A stretch of DNA of 64,000 bases, taken from assembly GCA_963736355.1 (NCBI GenBank), contig CAVTOO010000014.1, positions 1-64,000 of the forward strand, given 5' to 3'. Shown here piece after piece: positions 30,001 through 39,611 of the stretch; the stretch's first letter is position 1, and every line of letters begins with the position of its first letter. Made by a program: the position numbers and the translations under genes. The stretch is from CAVTOO01 sp963736355 (lineage in GTDB: Bacteria; Pseudomonadota; Alphaproteobacteria; Rhizobiales; Xanthobacteraceae). The notes below the pieces were generated by a model. That model searched no databases, had not been told where the DNA came from, and saw only the letters and a list, made by a program, of their open reading frames with translations.

Positions 30001-32013
30001 CTCACCTCGACGTCCACGGATGTCGCAGCCGCGCTGCGCAACGATGCCACCGAGCTGCAGCGCAGCATCTCGGCCACGACGGACGATCTCCAGCGCAGCA
30101 TCCACGGCAAGGCCGACGAAGTCACGCAAGGCATCCGCGAGCGCATCGAAGAACTTGCGCGCCTCATCGACGACAAGCGGGGCGTTCTGGTCGACGCTCT
30201 CGGCGCCAAGGGCCAGATGCTGGCTAGCGAAATCGGCCGCGTCACCGACGACACGCTCAAGGCCATCGAGTTCGAAGGGCTACGCCTTCACCGACACGAT
30301 GCTCTCGAAGTCGGGCGAAATGGCCCGCATGATCAACGGCGCGAGCGAGATCGCCACCGCCGCCGTGCACAAATCGCTCAAGGACATGCAGGAGACGACA
30401 CGTTCCGCGATCGAGCAGTCGCGCACCGTCGCCACCTCGGCCGTCAGCGAGATGCAGGAAACCAGCAAGATCCTGCGCAACGACACGGTCGCACTGTTCG
30501 AACGCCTGCGCGAAGGCAACATCCTGCTGCAGGAAGTGCTCTCGGGCGCCCACACCAACCTGTCGTCGCTCGAACAGGCCATGGTGACCCGCGTGTCCGA
30601 GTTCACCACTGCGATGAACGACCTCACCACCCGCAACGGCAACGTCAGCGAGAAGGTCGAGCAGCAGCTCATGGTGTTCAACACCAAGACGCGCGCCGCG
30701 CTCGACGACCTCGCTTCGCTGTCCGGCCAGTTCGACAGCCACGGCCACGCCATCGCCGATGCCGCCGCCCTGATCGAGAGCAGCAACCGCTCGACCTCGG
30801 AAGTGGTCACCGAGCGCAACGCGGCGCTGGAGATCATGGTCTCCTCGCTCGACCAGCGCTCGCAGGATCTGGAGCAGCGCCTCGGCCGCTTCACCGCCCT
30901 GCTCGACGAGTCGATGCACGCGGCCGAGAGCCGTGCCCGCGACATCGCCCGCATCGTGGCCAATTCCGCCAATGCCGGAACCACCGCGATCAGCCGCCAG
31001 TTCGAGGCGGTGCGTGCGTCGGTTGAAGAAGAACGCCGCATGACCTCGGAGGCCATGCAGGAAATCTACGAGCAAGGCACCTCGGAAGCCGACGCCATGT
31101 TCCGCCAGGCCGCCGACCGTTTCGCCGGCATCGTGCAGAGCATGAAGCAGATGGCGTCCGAGATGCAGCACGAGCTGGAATCCACCCGCACCGAAATGCG
31201 CCGTGGCGTGCTCGAACTGCCGCAGGAAGCGGCCGAGAGCACCGCGCAGATGCGCAAGGTCGTCGTCGATCAGATCGAGGCGCTGGCCGAGCTCAACCGC
31301 ATCGTGGCGCGTCATGGCCGTGGCCTCGACGTGCAGCGTGTCGAGACGCAGCCGCGCGCTGACGCCTATAGCCGCGCCGAGATCATGGCCGAGCCGGCCG
31401 TGGCCTCCGCCGGCCGCGCGGAAGCGATGCGCGCTCCCGCGCCGCAGGCTTATGTGCGCCGGCGCCCGCACCCGCCCCGGCTCCGCGCGCCCCGCAGCGC
31501 GGCAGCGCGGCCAATTTGCCGCCGCCCGATCTGGGCGCTCCTGCGGCCGCACCGCCGTCCGCGCCGGTTCAGGGTGAGGATGCCGGCCGCGACGGCTGGC
31601 TGTCCGACCTCCTCAACCGCGCCGATGGCTCGCCCGATGACGGCCGGGCCAAGCCCGCCGCCCCGCGCAACAACCAGAGCCCGATCGACTCGCTGTCGCT
31701 CGACATCGCCCGCCTCGTCGACCGCGAAATGGCCGGCGAGATGTGGGACCGCTACCAGCGCGGCGAGCGCAAGGCGTTCACCAAGCGCCTCTACACGGCG
31801 ACTGGTCAGAAGACGTTCGACGAAGTCGGCAAGCGTTACCGCGCCGACCGCGCCTTCAAGCAGACGGTCGATCGCTACGTCACCGAGTTCGAGCGCCTGC
31901 TCGACGACGTGGCGCGCGACGGCCGCGGCCCGCAGGCGCTGCGCGGCTATCTCACCTCGGAGACCGGCCTCGTCTATACGCTCCTCGCTCACGCATCAGG
32001 CCGCGTGGCGTAA
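27014..32013 (+). CDS. Giant apolipoprotein-like coiled-coil membrane protein, probable growth-pole-ring (GPR) homologue, several frameshifts
   Basis: About 1,660 residues. The start is taken as the ATG at 27014 (MANRPP, then KSKDPTEAALSAIQEALNV after one lost C). A Pro/Ala-rich cytosolic head leads to two hydrophobic segments near 27310-27360 and 27440-27495. Then about 1,200 residues of charged, nearly continuous helix follow, with 11-mer-type repeats (STSTEVASALRGDAADLQ, then STSTDVAAALRNDATELQ, 33 residues apart). The C-terminal domain starts near 31590 (DGWLSDLLNRADG) and ends at 32013 with YVTEFERLLDDVARDGRG. Frames change near 27030, 27235, 27345, 27430, 27900, 28400, 30280 and 31460. 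The layout matches GPR of Agrobacterium, an apolipoprotein-like ring at the growing pole. Its own terminator follows. Confidence 0.65.
29330..30110 (+). repeat. Coding repeats inside the giant coiled-coil gene
   Basis: Translated repeats such as TAATDDVTSRLNTATDDIS, VRRNTDEATAALSAAAEGA, VRRNTDDVTAAIVAAADGA and STSTEVASALR/STSTDVAAALR recur with 11- and 33-residue spacing. DNA identity between adjacent units is high near 29750-29880 and 29910-30080. This periodicity is the apolipoprotein A1/E signature. Confidence 0.65.
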
Positions 32014-32068
32014 CACCAAGGCGTCAGATGCCCGCCGGGGCAACCCGGCAACACAGGTGGCACGACAA

Positions 32069-32104
32069 GAAAAAGCGGAGGCTGATGCCTCCGCTTTTTT
32101 TTTT
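32069..32104 (+). terminator. Terminator after the giant coiled-coil gene
   Basis: Stem AAAGCGGAGGC / GCCTCCGCTTT with a TGAT loop, followed by a run of ten or more T, 56 bases past the stop. It also sits against the 3' end of the convergent mlaD gene. Confidence 0.9.
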
Positions 32105-32113
32105 ATGGGCTTT

Positions 32114-33112
32114 TTATCTGGATTGAACTGAGCGTCGCCGCGACCAACGAACCGGGATGAAGGCGTTCCGCCTCCCTGCCTCGTCTCCGCCCGCTCTTAC
32201 TTGGCCGGCGTGCTTGACGCGTCGCGGACCAGGCAGCGGCTTCGGTTGTGTTTGCGGTTGTTGCGGCTGCACTTGTTGAGGCGACGGCGGCGCCGGAGCA
32301 TCGCTGTTCGATGCGCCCCAGATCACGCGCGACGGGTTGCGGTCGAAATTGTTGACCGTGCGGCTGATGTCCTGAAGCGTGCGGCGTCCTGTCCCCACAA
32401 GACCGACGCCGGCATCCAGAAAGCGATTGGCGTTGGTGGCAATCTCGTCGGTGCGCTTGTCGAGGTTCTCGGACAGTTCGCGGATCGACTGGACGGCCTT
32501 GAGGATCTCGCCGTCCTTGTCCTTGGTGCCGGACAACCGCTCCATGCCGATCATGACGTTGTCGACGCGATCGGAATTCCGCTCGAGTGTCTTGGTGAAG
32601 GCCTCGATGCTCGCCAGCGCCGCCTTCAGCGACTGCTGATTGTCGATAATGACCTGATCGACCTTCTGCAGGGTCGAGCGCACCGCTTCGGTGACGTCGA
32701 GGATCGGACCGTTGGCGCGCAGCGTCGGAACACCGTCCGGGCCCGGCGCCAGCGCCGGTGCATCTACCGCTCCGCCGCGCAGCGAGACCGAGGCGATGCC
32801 GGTGAGGCCCTGAAATTCGAGGCCGACCTGGGTGTCGGCGCGCATCGGCGCACTGCGATCGACGCTGACGGTCGCCACCACATGGCGCGGATCGGCGACG
32901 CTGACGGCCGTGATCTCGCCGACGCGAATGCCGTTGAAGGTGACGTTGCCGCCGGTGCGCAGACCCGCAACCGGGCCTTCGAACACAAGCCGATAGGGCA
33001 TGCGGTCGGACGCCGAACCGAGATTCTGGAACCAATAGACGAAGCCGAACCCCGCCGCGATGACCGCCAGCGTGAACAACCCGATCAGGACGAAACGCGC
33101 CCTTGTCTCCAT
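32114..33112 (-). CDS. mlaD: MCE-domain phospholipid-transport protein MlaD
   Basis: A substrate-binding protein of the Mla/MCE system. One N-terminal membrane helix (FVLIGLFTLAVIAAGFGFVY) precedes one MCE domain (MPYRLVFEGPVAGLRTGGNV, TFNGIRVGEITAVSV, GLEFQGLTGIASVSL). A helical region and a Gln/Pro-rich tail follow. MlaD hexamers handle lipids in the periplasm and bind the MlaFE complex, whose genes lie just upstream. The last residues (PLPGPRRVKHAG onward) look out of frame; another frame gives LVRDASSTPAK with a stop near 32198, so a late frameshift is likely. It converges with the coiled-coil gene. Confidence 0.85.
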   Translation of the reverse strand: METRARFVLIGLFTLAVIAAGFGFVYWFQNLGSASDRMPYRLVFEGPVAGLRTGGNVTFNGIRVGEITAVSVADPRHVVATVSVDRSAPMRADTQVGLEFQGLTGIASVSLRGGAVDAPALAPGPDGVPTLRANGPILDVTEAVRSTLQKVDQVIIDNQQSLKAALASIEAFTKTLERNSDRVDNVMIGMERLSGTKDKDGEILKAVQSIRELSENLDKRTDEIATNANRFLDAGVGLVGTGRRTLQDISRTVNNFDRNPSRVIWGASNSDAPAPPSPQQVQPQQPQTQPKPLPGPRRVKHAGQVRAGGDEAGRRNAFIPVRWSRRRSVQSR

Positions 33113-33152
33113 ATTCCCAACATCCCTTCCGGCTTCGCCGGACTTTTTAGCG

Positions 33153-33920
33153 TCAGGCCATCACGGCCCGCGCCCGCTTGCCATGGAAATACGCCTTCAG
33201 CCACGGGTGATCGGACGCGAGCATGTCCTGGATCGACCCCACAGCAATCACCTTGCCTTCACCCAGTACGGCAATGCGATTGCAGACCGTGTGCAGACTG
33301 TCGAGGTCATGGGTTACCATGAAAACCGTCAAGCCCAAAGTACGCTGAAGTGTTTGAACCAATTCGTCAAAATCGCCTGCACCGATCGGGTCCAGACCCG
33401 ATGTCGGCTCGTCCAGGAAGACGATATCGGGATCGAGCGCCAGCGCACGGGCCAACGCCACGCGCTTGATCATGCCGCCCGACAGTTCCGACGGGTAACG
33501 CTCGGCGACCTCCGGCTTCAGGCCCACCATGGCCAGACGCGCGATGGTGATCTCATCCATCAGCCGCTCGGAGACCTTGAGGTATTCACGCACCGGAAAC
33601 TGGATGTTCTGGCGCACGGTCAGCGAGGAGAACAGCGCGCCATGCTGGAACAGCACGCCCCAGCGCTGTTCCACGCCGCGCTTGGTATTCGGGTCGGCAC
33701 GGTCGAGATCGACGCCGAGCACCTCGATCGTCCCCGAGCGCTTGGGCAGAAGCCCGATGATGGTGCGCATCAGAACCGACTTGCCGGAGCCCGACGCGCC
33801 GACGAAGCCGAGAATCTCGCCGCGACGGACATCGAGATCGAGCCCGTCGAGCACGAGGCGCTCGCCGAAACCGACGCGCAGATCGCGGACGCGAATGATG
33901 GGATCGGGAACTTCGACCAT
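33153..33920 (-). CDS. mlaF: Mla-type ABC transporter ATPase
   Basis: A 255-residue ATP-binding subunit. Walker A GASGSGKSVLMRTI, Q-loop VLFQHGALFSSLTV, signature LSGGMIKRVALARALA, Walker B DIVFLDEPTSGLDPIGAG and H-loop VFMVTHDLDSL are all present. GAGDFDELVQTL after the D-loop is typical of the MlaF family. It drives lipid exchange between the inner and outer membranes. The ATG at 33918-33920 lies 3 bases after the mlaE stop. mlaD follows after 40 bases. The frame is intact. Confidence 0.92.
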   Translation of the reverse strand: MVEVPDPIIRVRDLRVGFGERLVLDGLDLDVRRGEILGFVGASGSGKSVLMRTIIGLLPKRSGTIEVLGVDLDRADPNTKRGVEQRWGVLFQHGALFSSLTVRQNIQFPVREYLKVSERLMDEITIARLAMVGLKPEVAERYPSELSGGMIKRVALARALALDPDIVFLDEPTSGLDPIGAGDFDELVQTLQRTLGLTVFMVTHDLDSLHTVCNRIAVLGEGKVIAVGSIQDMLASDHPWLKAYFHGKRARAVMA

Positions 33921-33922
33921 TG

Positions 33923-35073
33923 TCACTTCCCGATCGCGGCAAAGAAGATGGCAAACGCGCCGTCGAGCACGATCACGAAGAAGATCGATTTCACCACCGA
34001 GGCGGTGGTGTGCTGGCCGAGCGATTCGGCGCTGCCGCGCACCGCAAGCCCTTCGACGCAGGCGACGACGCCGATCACCAGTGCCATGAATGGCGCCTTG
34101 ATCATGCCGACCTGGAAATGGTCGATGGAGATCGCCTCGCGCAGGCGCGACAGGAAGATGTCCGGCTGCATTCCGCCATAGAGCCACGACACCAGACCGC
34201 CGCCATAGAGCGCCGCCATCGAGCCGAGGAAAGTCAGCGTCGGCACCGCGATCAGCAACGCGACCATGCGCGGCAGGATCAGCACCTCGACCGGGTCCAT
34301 GCCCATGGTCTGCAGCGCATCGACTTCCTCGCGCATTTTCATCGAGCCGAGTTCCGCCGTGAAGGCGCTGCCCGAACGTCCGGCGACCATGATGCAGACG
34401 AGCAGCACGCCGATCTCGCGCAGAACCAGCACGCCGACCATATCGACGACGAAGACATCGGCACCGAACTTGCGGAAATGGAAGATGCCCTGCTGCGCGA
34501 TGATGCAGCCGATCAGGAAGGTGATGAGAACGACGATCGGCACCGCGCGCCAGCCGACCTGCTCGAGATGATGCACTGTCGATGTGAAGCGGATGCGCGA
34601 GGGATGAAGGCGACGCGCCCGGCGGCGGCAATGATGGCGCCGGTCATGTTGGCAAGGCCGAGCAGCGTGCCGCCGACATCGGCGATGCTGCGGCCGACGG
34701 TTTCCAGCAAGGTCGCGACCGAGCGCTTGGGCTCCGGCTCCGAGGCATCGCCCCGCCCGACCTGATGGATGACCTCAACCAGTCGGGCGCGATCTTCGGG
34801 CAGGCCGCGAAGCGTGGGCTCGACAACTCCCGGCTGCGCCGCACCCCGCCGCAGGCGTTCGATCAGCCAGGCTCCGAACGTATCGAGGCGGGAGACCGCC
34901 GACACGTCGATTTCGACGGCGGTGCGGGCCGGCTTCTTCTCAATGTCGGCGACCAGGTCCTCGAGCGCATCGGCATGCACGGCCGTCCAGTCACCGGCCG
35001 CGCGCAAGCGCACGGTTCCGGCGTCGTCACTCCGCTGCAATGTCGGCTCGGCGTCCAAACCCAGTTCCCTCAA
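33923..35073 (-). CDS. mlaE: Mla-type ABC permease with N-terminal STAS domain, one frameshift
   Basis: A fused protein of about 383 residues. The first about 110 residues form a STAS-like domain (RLRAAGDWTAVHADALEDLV, EIDVSAVSRLDTFGAWLIE), taking the role of the separate MlaB of enteric bacteria. The MlaE permease follows: GWRAVPIVVLITFLIGCIIA, VLREIGVLLVCIMVAGRSGS, MKMREEVDALQTMGMDPVEV, all diagnostic. The frame changes near 34590 (after RASASH). The gene heads the mlaE-mlaF-mlaD operon, a common alphaproteobacterial form. No mlaC or lipoprotein gene is present here. Confidence 0.88.
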
Positions 35074-35087
35074 GGCCTTTTAGCAAG

Positions 35088-35136
35088 GAGCATGATCTTG
35101 CCCGAAAACCGGTTCCCACTTTTCGGGATCATGCTC
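35088..35136. repeat. Best-conserved GCATGATC palindrome
   Basis: A 49-base near-perfect palindrome: GAGCATGATCTTGCCCGAAA, then ACCGGTTCCCACTTTTCGGG, then ATCATGCTC. It lies between the mlaE start and the next, divergent gene. Confidence 0.8.
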
Positions 35137-35224
35137 CGGCACAAGGCGTGTCAGACGCCATATTTGCCCCACGTATAGAGGGCTGTCGAGGCACTTTTGC
35201 CTCGCGAATCAGATACATCCTCAT

Positions 35225-36160
35225 ATGTTCCGGAACCCGCAGTCCGCCATGGCCGACGACGCCAACGCCCTGATGACTTTCCAGCAGTCCCGCGTGCCAA
35301 GCGAGACGGAATACGAGGCCATGTGCACGGCCTTCGCGGAAACCGAGCGCGGCCGCTGGTTTCTTGCCCAATACGCCAAGCGGAACCGCAACGCCGACAC
35401 CACCATGGTGATCGAGGCGATCAAGCAAATTGAACGCGCGGTGGCGCGACAGGTTCCTTCAAACCCCGCCAATATCCCGGCAGCGCTGGTTCAGAGCATC
35501 AGCGACCTGCGCGCCCGCGCCGGGCAGATTGCCGCCGAGGGCGGCGCAACGCTCGAGACCGTCCGCCGCAAAGCGCAGAAAATGCGCGACGTCGCCTGGA
35601 CCTTGCGCGAATGGGGCACCGATACCGATCTTTGCGACGAACTCGATGCGCTGGCCACCGGGATCGTCGACGGCTGCGAGCAAGCGGCGACGCCGCAACA
35701 ACGCCTGCTGGCGCTGCTCGACGAATGGGACGCCAACGCCCCGCTCCGCATCGCCGAGAGCCGCGCTGAACCGGCGGCCCCTGCTGCGGTGACCGAGGTC
35801 GTTCCGGTTGCGGAAGCTGCGCCTGTTGAGGCTGCTTCGCCTCCTGAAGTCCTGCCCGTTGAAGCAGCTGCGCCCGTTGAAGCAGTTGTATCCGTTGACG
35901 TCTTGGCGGCAAAAGTCTTGGCGACAAAGGTCTTGCCCGCTGACGTGCCGCCGATCTCAGAGCCTGCAGCGACGCCTGTCGCGACATCCGCACCTCCGGA
36001 ACAACCCGCCCCGATTCGGTCGCCCAAGCCCGTGATGTCGTCGCAATCGCTCGGGGCCGCGCTTCTGGCACAAGGGATTATCGCGCCACCCCGCGGCGGC
36101 GACGCGCTCGCACCGCTGCGGCGGATGAGCCAGGCGGAAAAAGTCGCGCTGTTTACCTGA
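35225..36160 (+). CDS. Hypothetical protein with Val/Pro/Ala repeat region
   Basis: A 311-residue protein; an internal ATG at 35249 (MADDANALMTF) may be the true start. The N-terminal stretch FAETERGRWFLAQYAKRNRN with ADTTMVIEAIKQIE is a motif I have met in other Hyphomicrobiales hypotheticals, followed by a helical domain to about residue 170. From about 175 to 280 the sequence is low in complexity (PVEAASPPEVLPVEAAAPVE and similar), with direct DNA repeats around CCCGTTGAAGCAG. The conserved tail SSQSLGAALLAQGIIA and LAPLRRMSQAEKVALFT closes it. The function is unknown. The 3' end overlaps the convergent dehydratase gene by 8 bases. Confidence 0.65.
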   Translation: MFRNPQSAMADDANALMTFQQSRVPSETEYEAMCTAFAETERGRWFLAQYAKRNRNADTTMVIEAIKQIERAVARQVPSNPANIPAALVQSISDLRARAGQIAAEGGATLETVRRKAQKMRDVAWTLREWGTDTDLCDELDALATGIVDGCEQAATPQQRLLALLDEWDANAPLRIAESRAEPAAPAAVTEVVPVAEAAPVEAASPPEVLPVEAAAPVEAVVSVDVLAAKVLATKVLPADVPPISEPAATPVATSAPPEQPAPIRSPKPVMSSQSLGAALLAQGIIAPPRGGDALAPLRRMSQAEKVALFT

Positions 36161-37139
36161 TTAATTTGCTGAAGAGCTCGGCATCGACATTGCCGCCCGA
36201 CAGCACGATGACGACGGTCTTGCCGCGCGCATCGAAACGCCCGGCCAGCAGCGCGGCAAGGCCAACAGCGCCGCCGGGCTCGACCACAAGCTTCAACTCG
36301 CGGAAGGCAAAGCCCATCGCCGCGCCGACTTCGGCGTCGCTCGCAACGACGCCGGCCGACACCAGCTTGCTGTTGACGGCGAAGGTAATTTCGCCGGGCA
36401 TAGACGCCATCAACGCATCGCAGATTGTCGGCACGTGGCTTTCATTGTGCAGGCGTTGATGCGCCTGCAGCGACCGGGCGTGGTCGTTATAGTGCTCCGG
36501 CTCCGCTGTCATGATTGTCGCTGACGGGAAACGCGCCTTTACAGCGAGGCTAATGCCGGCGATCAAACCGCCGCCCGAGGCAGGCGCCATGACGATATCG
36601 GGCGCAAGGTTGCGCGCGGCCATGTCTTCGGCGATCTCGCGGCCGACGGTGCCCTGCCCCGCAATCACCATCGGATCGTCATAGGGCGGAACCAGCGTCG
36701 CACCGCGCTCATCGGCAATGCCTCGCGCAATCGCCTCGCGATCCTCGCGCAGACGATCATAAAGCACGACCTCCGCACCATAGGCGCGCGTGCGCGCCTG
36801 CTTGGTCTGCGGCGCGTCGGCCGGCATCACGATGGTCGCGCGCATGCCGAACAGCTGCGCGGCATGGGCGACACCCTGGGCGTGATTGCCCGAGGAGAAC
36901 GCCACGACGCCCGACCCACGCTTCTCCGGCGCAATCGAGGAGAGCTTGTTGTAGGCGCCGCGAAACTTGAACGAGCCCGTGCGCTGGAACAACTCCGGCT
37001 TGAGCAGGATGCGCCCGCCCACGCGCTCGTCGAGAACGGGGAAACTGAGCAGCGGCGTGCGGACCGCGACGGGTGCGAGAACACCTGCGGCGCGATCGAC
37101 ATCGGCGGCGACGGGAATCTGAGCAACAGCTTTCGTCAT
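36153..37139 (-). CDS. Threonine/serine dehydratase (PLP, no ACT domain)
   Basis: A 328-residue fold-type II PLP enzyme. The PLP lysine is Lys58 in GSFKFRGAYNK, with SSGNHAQG and the phosphate-binding ASGGGLIAG loop present. The C-terminal VVEPGGAVGLAALL also fits. It lacks the C-terminal ACT-like regulatory domains of biosynthetic IlvA, so it resembles catabolic threonine ammonia-lyase or serine racemase. It forms 2-oxobutyrate or pyruvate, or racemises serine. Starting at the ATG at 37137-37139 removes 33 unrelated residues of the longer open frame. Confidence 0.88.
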   Translation of the reverse strand: MTKAVAQIPVAADVDRAAGVLAPVAVRTPLLSFPVLDERVGGRILLKPELFQRTGSFKFRGAYNKLSSIAPEKRGSGVVAFSSGNHAQGVAHAAQLFGMRATIVMPADAPQTKQARTRAYGAEVVLYDRLREDREAIARGIADERGATLVPPYDDPMVIAGQGTVGREIAEDMAARNLAPDIVMAPASGGGLIAGISLAVKARFPSATIMTAEPEHYNDHARSLQAHQRLHNESHVPTICDALMASMPGEITFAVNSKLVSAGVVASDAEVGAAMGFAFRELKLVVEPGGAVGLAALLAGRFDARGKTVVIVLSGGNVDAELFSKLIR

Positions 37140-37189
37140 GACAAATCCATACCGCGCGCGGTTGCGCCCGACAACTCGCGCCCGCGCAC

Positions 37190-37220
37190 AAAAAAAGAGG
37201 CCGGCTTGCGCCGGCCTTTT
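37190..37220 (-). terminator. Terminator after the FadL-type gene
   Basis: On the minus strand: stem GGCCGGC / GCCGGCC with a GCAA loop, followed by TCTTTTTTT. It lies about 50 bases past the porin stop codon and before the dehydratase gene. Confidence 0.85.
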
Positions 37221-37268
37221 GTGACGATGGCACGTCAACGAGTTTCCAGACCCTACCCCTTAGTGACC

Positions 37269-38592
37269 CTACCCCTTGGTAACGAGCGGCTTCGGCGTGT
37301 CGAACCACTTGTAGCGCAGGCCGACGGCGAAGATGTCGAGATGGCTCTCGGCGGTGCCGATATAGTTCACGCCCGCGAACCACGGATTGCCCGAGGCGGC
37401 GGTGATGGCGATGTTGGCATCCTTCACCCAGATGTGGGTATAGGCGACGTCGAACGAGAGCTTGTCGCTCCAGTTGTAGCTCGCACCGATCGACAGCCAG
37501 GTACGATCATTGTCCGGGATGCGCGGCGTGCGCTCGCGGTCGGTGAGCGGCGAGGATTCGTAGCCGACGCCCGCGCGCAACGTGAGCGCCGGACTCCAGT
37601 TGTATTCGGCGCCAACCGAATAGAACCAGCCATCTTCGTATTCGAACGGCAGACCGCACCGGGTTTCCGGCGACGAGCGCCGGCGCCCCGCCCGGCCTCA
37701 GGATGTTCGATGTGCCGATGCGGCTCCAGTTCGACCATTCGATGGTGCCGAGCAGTGTCCATGGCGTGGCCCCGAGGCGCTGACGCAGACTGAGTGTGAC
37801 GATGTCGGGCAGCCGCGCCGTGGTGTCGATCGCGCCCGGTGTCGAAACCGGAACAAGCGCGGTCGGTACATTCATCGTCCCTGAGATGTCCTGATTGATG
37901 GCCGATCGCCAGCCGAGACCGATCTGCGTGGTCGGCGTCGGTGTGAATGTGAGACCCGCCGTGACGCCGTAGCCAAAGCCGTTGCCTTCGAGCTGCACGT
38001 TATTGTTGCCCGCCGGTAGCGCCGCAACGCCGGAGTTGAAATCCACCGTCATGTACTGGACCTGCACGCCGAAGCCGACACTCAGCATCTCGTTGATGCG
38101 GATCGCAAGCGACGGCGTGAAGTTATAGGTCTTGGCATCTGTATCGCGCGCGTAGGACAAGCCCGCCCATTGCGCCGGCGGACTGACCGACAGCCCGAAC
38201 GGCGCGTTGACCGACAGGCCGAGCCACATGTTCGGCATCGCCTGCCAGATGGCGTAGGTCGATGGAACGAAGGCGGTGTCGCCGATATTGCCGCTGCCGC
38301 CGAGTCCCAGCAGCGTCGATCCCGGCGACGGCGTGTTGACCGAGTTCGGCAAAATAACCGCAGCCGTCCCTTCAAGTGTGAGGCCGGTCGTCTGCGTCAT
38401 CGTTGCCGGATTCCAGAACATCGCCGACGGCGCGCCGCCGGCCGCGATGCCTGCGAAAGATGCCCCCTGCCCATAAGCACTTTGCTCGCGCACGGCGAAA
38501 CCGCCGGCCTGCGCCGAGCTCATTCCGCACATCACCGCCACAATTGTCGCCGCCGAGGCGAGGCTGCGCGTGCGGACCACTGACCCTTTCAT
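37269..38592 (-). CDS. OMPP1/FadL/TodX-family outer-membrane transporter, one frameshift
   Basis: A beta-barrel of about 440 residues for uptake of hydrophobic compounds. From the ATG at 38590-38592 a signal peptide ends at SSAQA; GGFAVREQSAYGQGASFAG and SAMFWNPATMTQ are the FadL N-terminal plug motifs. Barrel strands follow. The frame breaks near 37650-37670 (after GNPVRSAV) and resumes at LPFEYEDGWFYSVGAEYN. The last residues KWFDTPKPLVTKG are slightly longer than usual and lack a terminal aromatic residue. The stop codon lies in a 16-base tandem duplication. Confidence 0.85.
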
Positions 38593-38798
38593 CGACGTCC
38601 CCCGAAAATAATTGTTATTGGCAATTGGATGCCTGCGCGAATGATGCGCGCACGCATTTTCAATGCAAATAAAAAGGGGATCGAACCAAAGCCTTGCGCG
38701 CGATTCCGCCGCAGCCATTGCAAGGCGGCAACAGTTCGAAAGGATAAGTCAGAAATACTGACCTTTGCGACGAATTCCCGAAATTGCGCGACGCAACT

Positions 38799-39611
38799 TC
38801 AGCGCGCAGGCGCAAACCATTGATGGAAATGGTGCACCGGGCCGTGACCGTGGCCGATCTCGAAATCTTTCGCAGCAGCGATAGCCGCGCTGACATAGGC
38901 CTTGGCCTGACGCACGGAACCGGCGAGATCCTCGCCCCGCGCCAGGCCCGCCGCGATCGCCGACGATAGCGTGCAACCCGTTCCATGGGTGTTGCGCGTT
39001 GCAACGCGCGGCGCGGCCAGACGCTCGACGCCCTCCCGCGTCACGAGATAGTCGACGCTCTCCGCGCCCTCACCGTGGCCGCCCTTGATCAAAACCGCCT
39101 GCGCGCCCAGCGCCAGAATGCGCTCGCCCTGCTTGCGAATGTCGGCGTCGGTCCTGGCCATCGCCGTGTCGAGCAGACGCGCTGCTTCAGGCAGATTGGG
39201 CGTGACGACGAGTGCACGCGGCATCAGTTCGCGCCGCAACAGCTCGACCGCTTCCGGCACCAGCAGTGCATCGCCCGAGGTCGCGACCATGACGGGGTCG
39301 AGCACGACATTCTTCACCGACCAGCGATCGAGCCCGGCGGCGATGGCGCGAATGATCGGCGGTTGCGACACCATGCCGATCTTCACCGCCTTGACGGCGA
39401 GATCGGAAAACACCGCGTCCATCTGCGCCGTCACAAATTCGGCGGGCACATCGTGAATGGCGCTGACGCCTTGCGTGTTCTGCGCGGTCAGCGCGGTGAT
39501 GACCGAGGCGCCATAGACGCCGAGCGCGGAAAACGTCTTCAGGTCGGCCTGGATCCCCGCGCCGCCGCCGGAGTTCGAGCCGGCAATCGTCAATGCAATC
39601 GGCGGCGTCAT
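38799..39611 (-). CDS. thiD: Hydroxymethylpyrimidine (phosphate) kinase ThiD
   Basis: A 270-residue ribokinase-fold kinase of thiamine synthesis and salvage; it phosphorylates HMP and HMP-P. Motifs: [20 protein letters not shown] at the N-terminus (the usual [10 protein letters not shown] reads [10 protein letters not shown]), [15 protein letters not shown], and the anion-hole/phosphate loop [16 protein letters not shown]. The ATG overlaps the thiM stop (ATGA), so the pair is translationally coupled. The frame is intact. No TPP riboswitch is visible before thiM. Confidence 0.93.
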   Translation of the reverse strand: MTPPIALTIAGSNSGGGAGIQADLKTFSALGVYGASVITALTAQNTQGVSAIHDVPAEFVTAQMDAVFSDLAVKAVKIGMVSQPPIIRAIAAGLDRWSVKNVVLDPVMVATSGDALLVPEAVELLRRELMPRALVVTPNLPEAARLLDTAMARTDADIRKQGERILALGAQAVLIKGGHGEGAESVDYLVTREGVERLAAPRVATRNTHGTGCTLSSAIAAGLARGEDLAGSVRQAKAYVSAAIAAAKDFEIGHGHGPVHHFHQWFAPAR

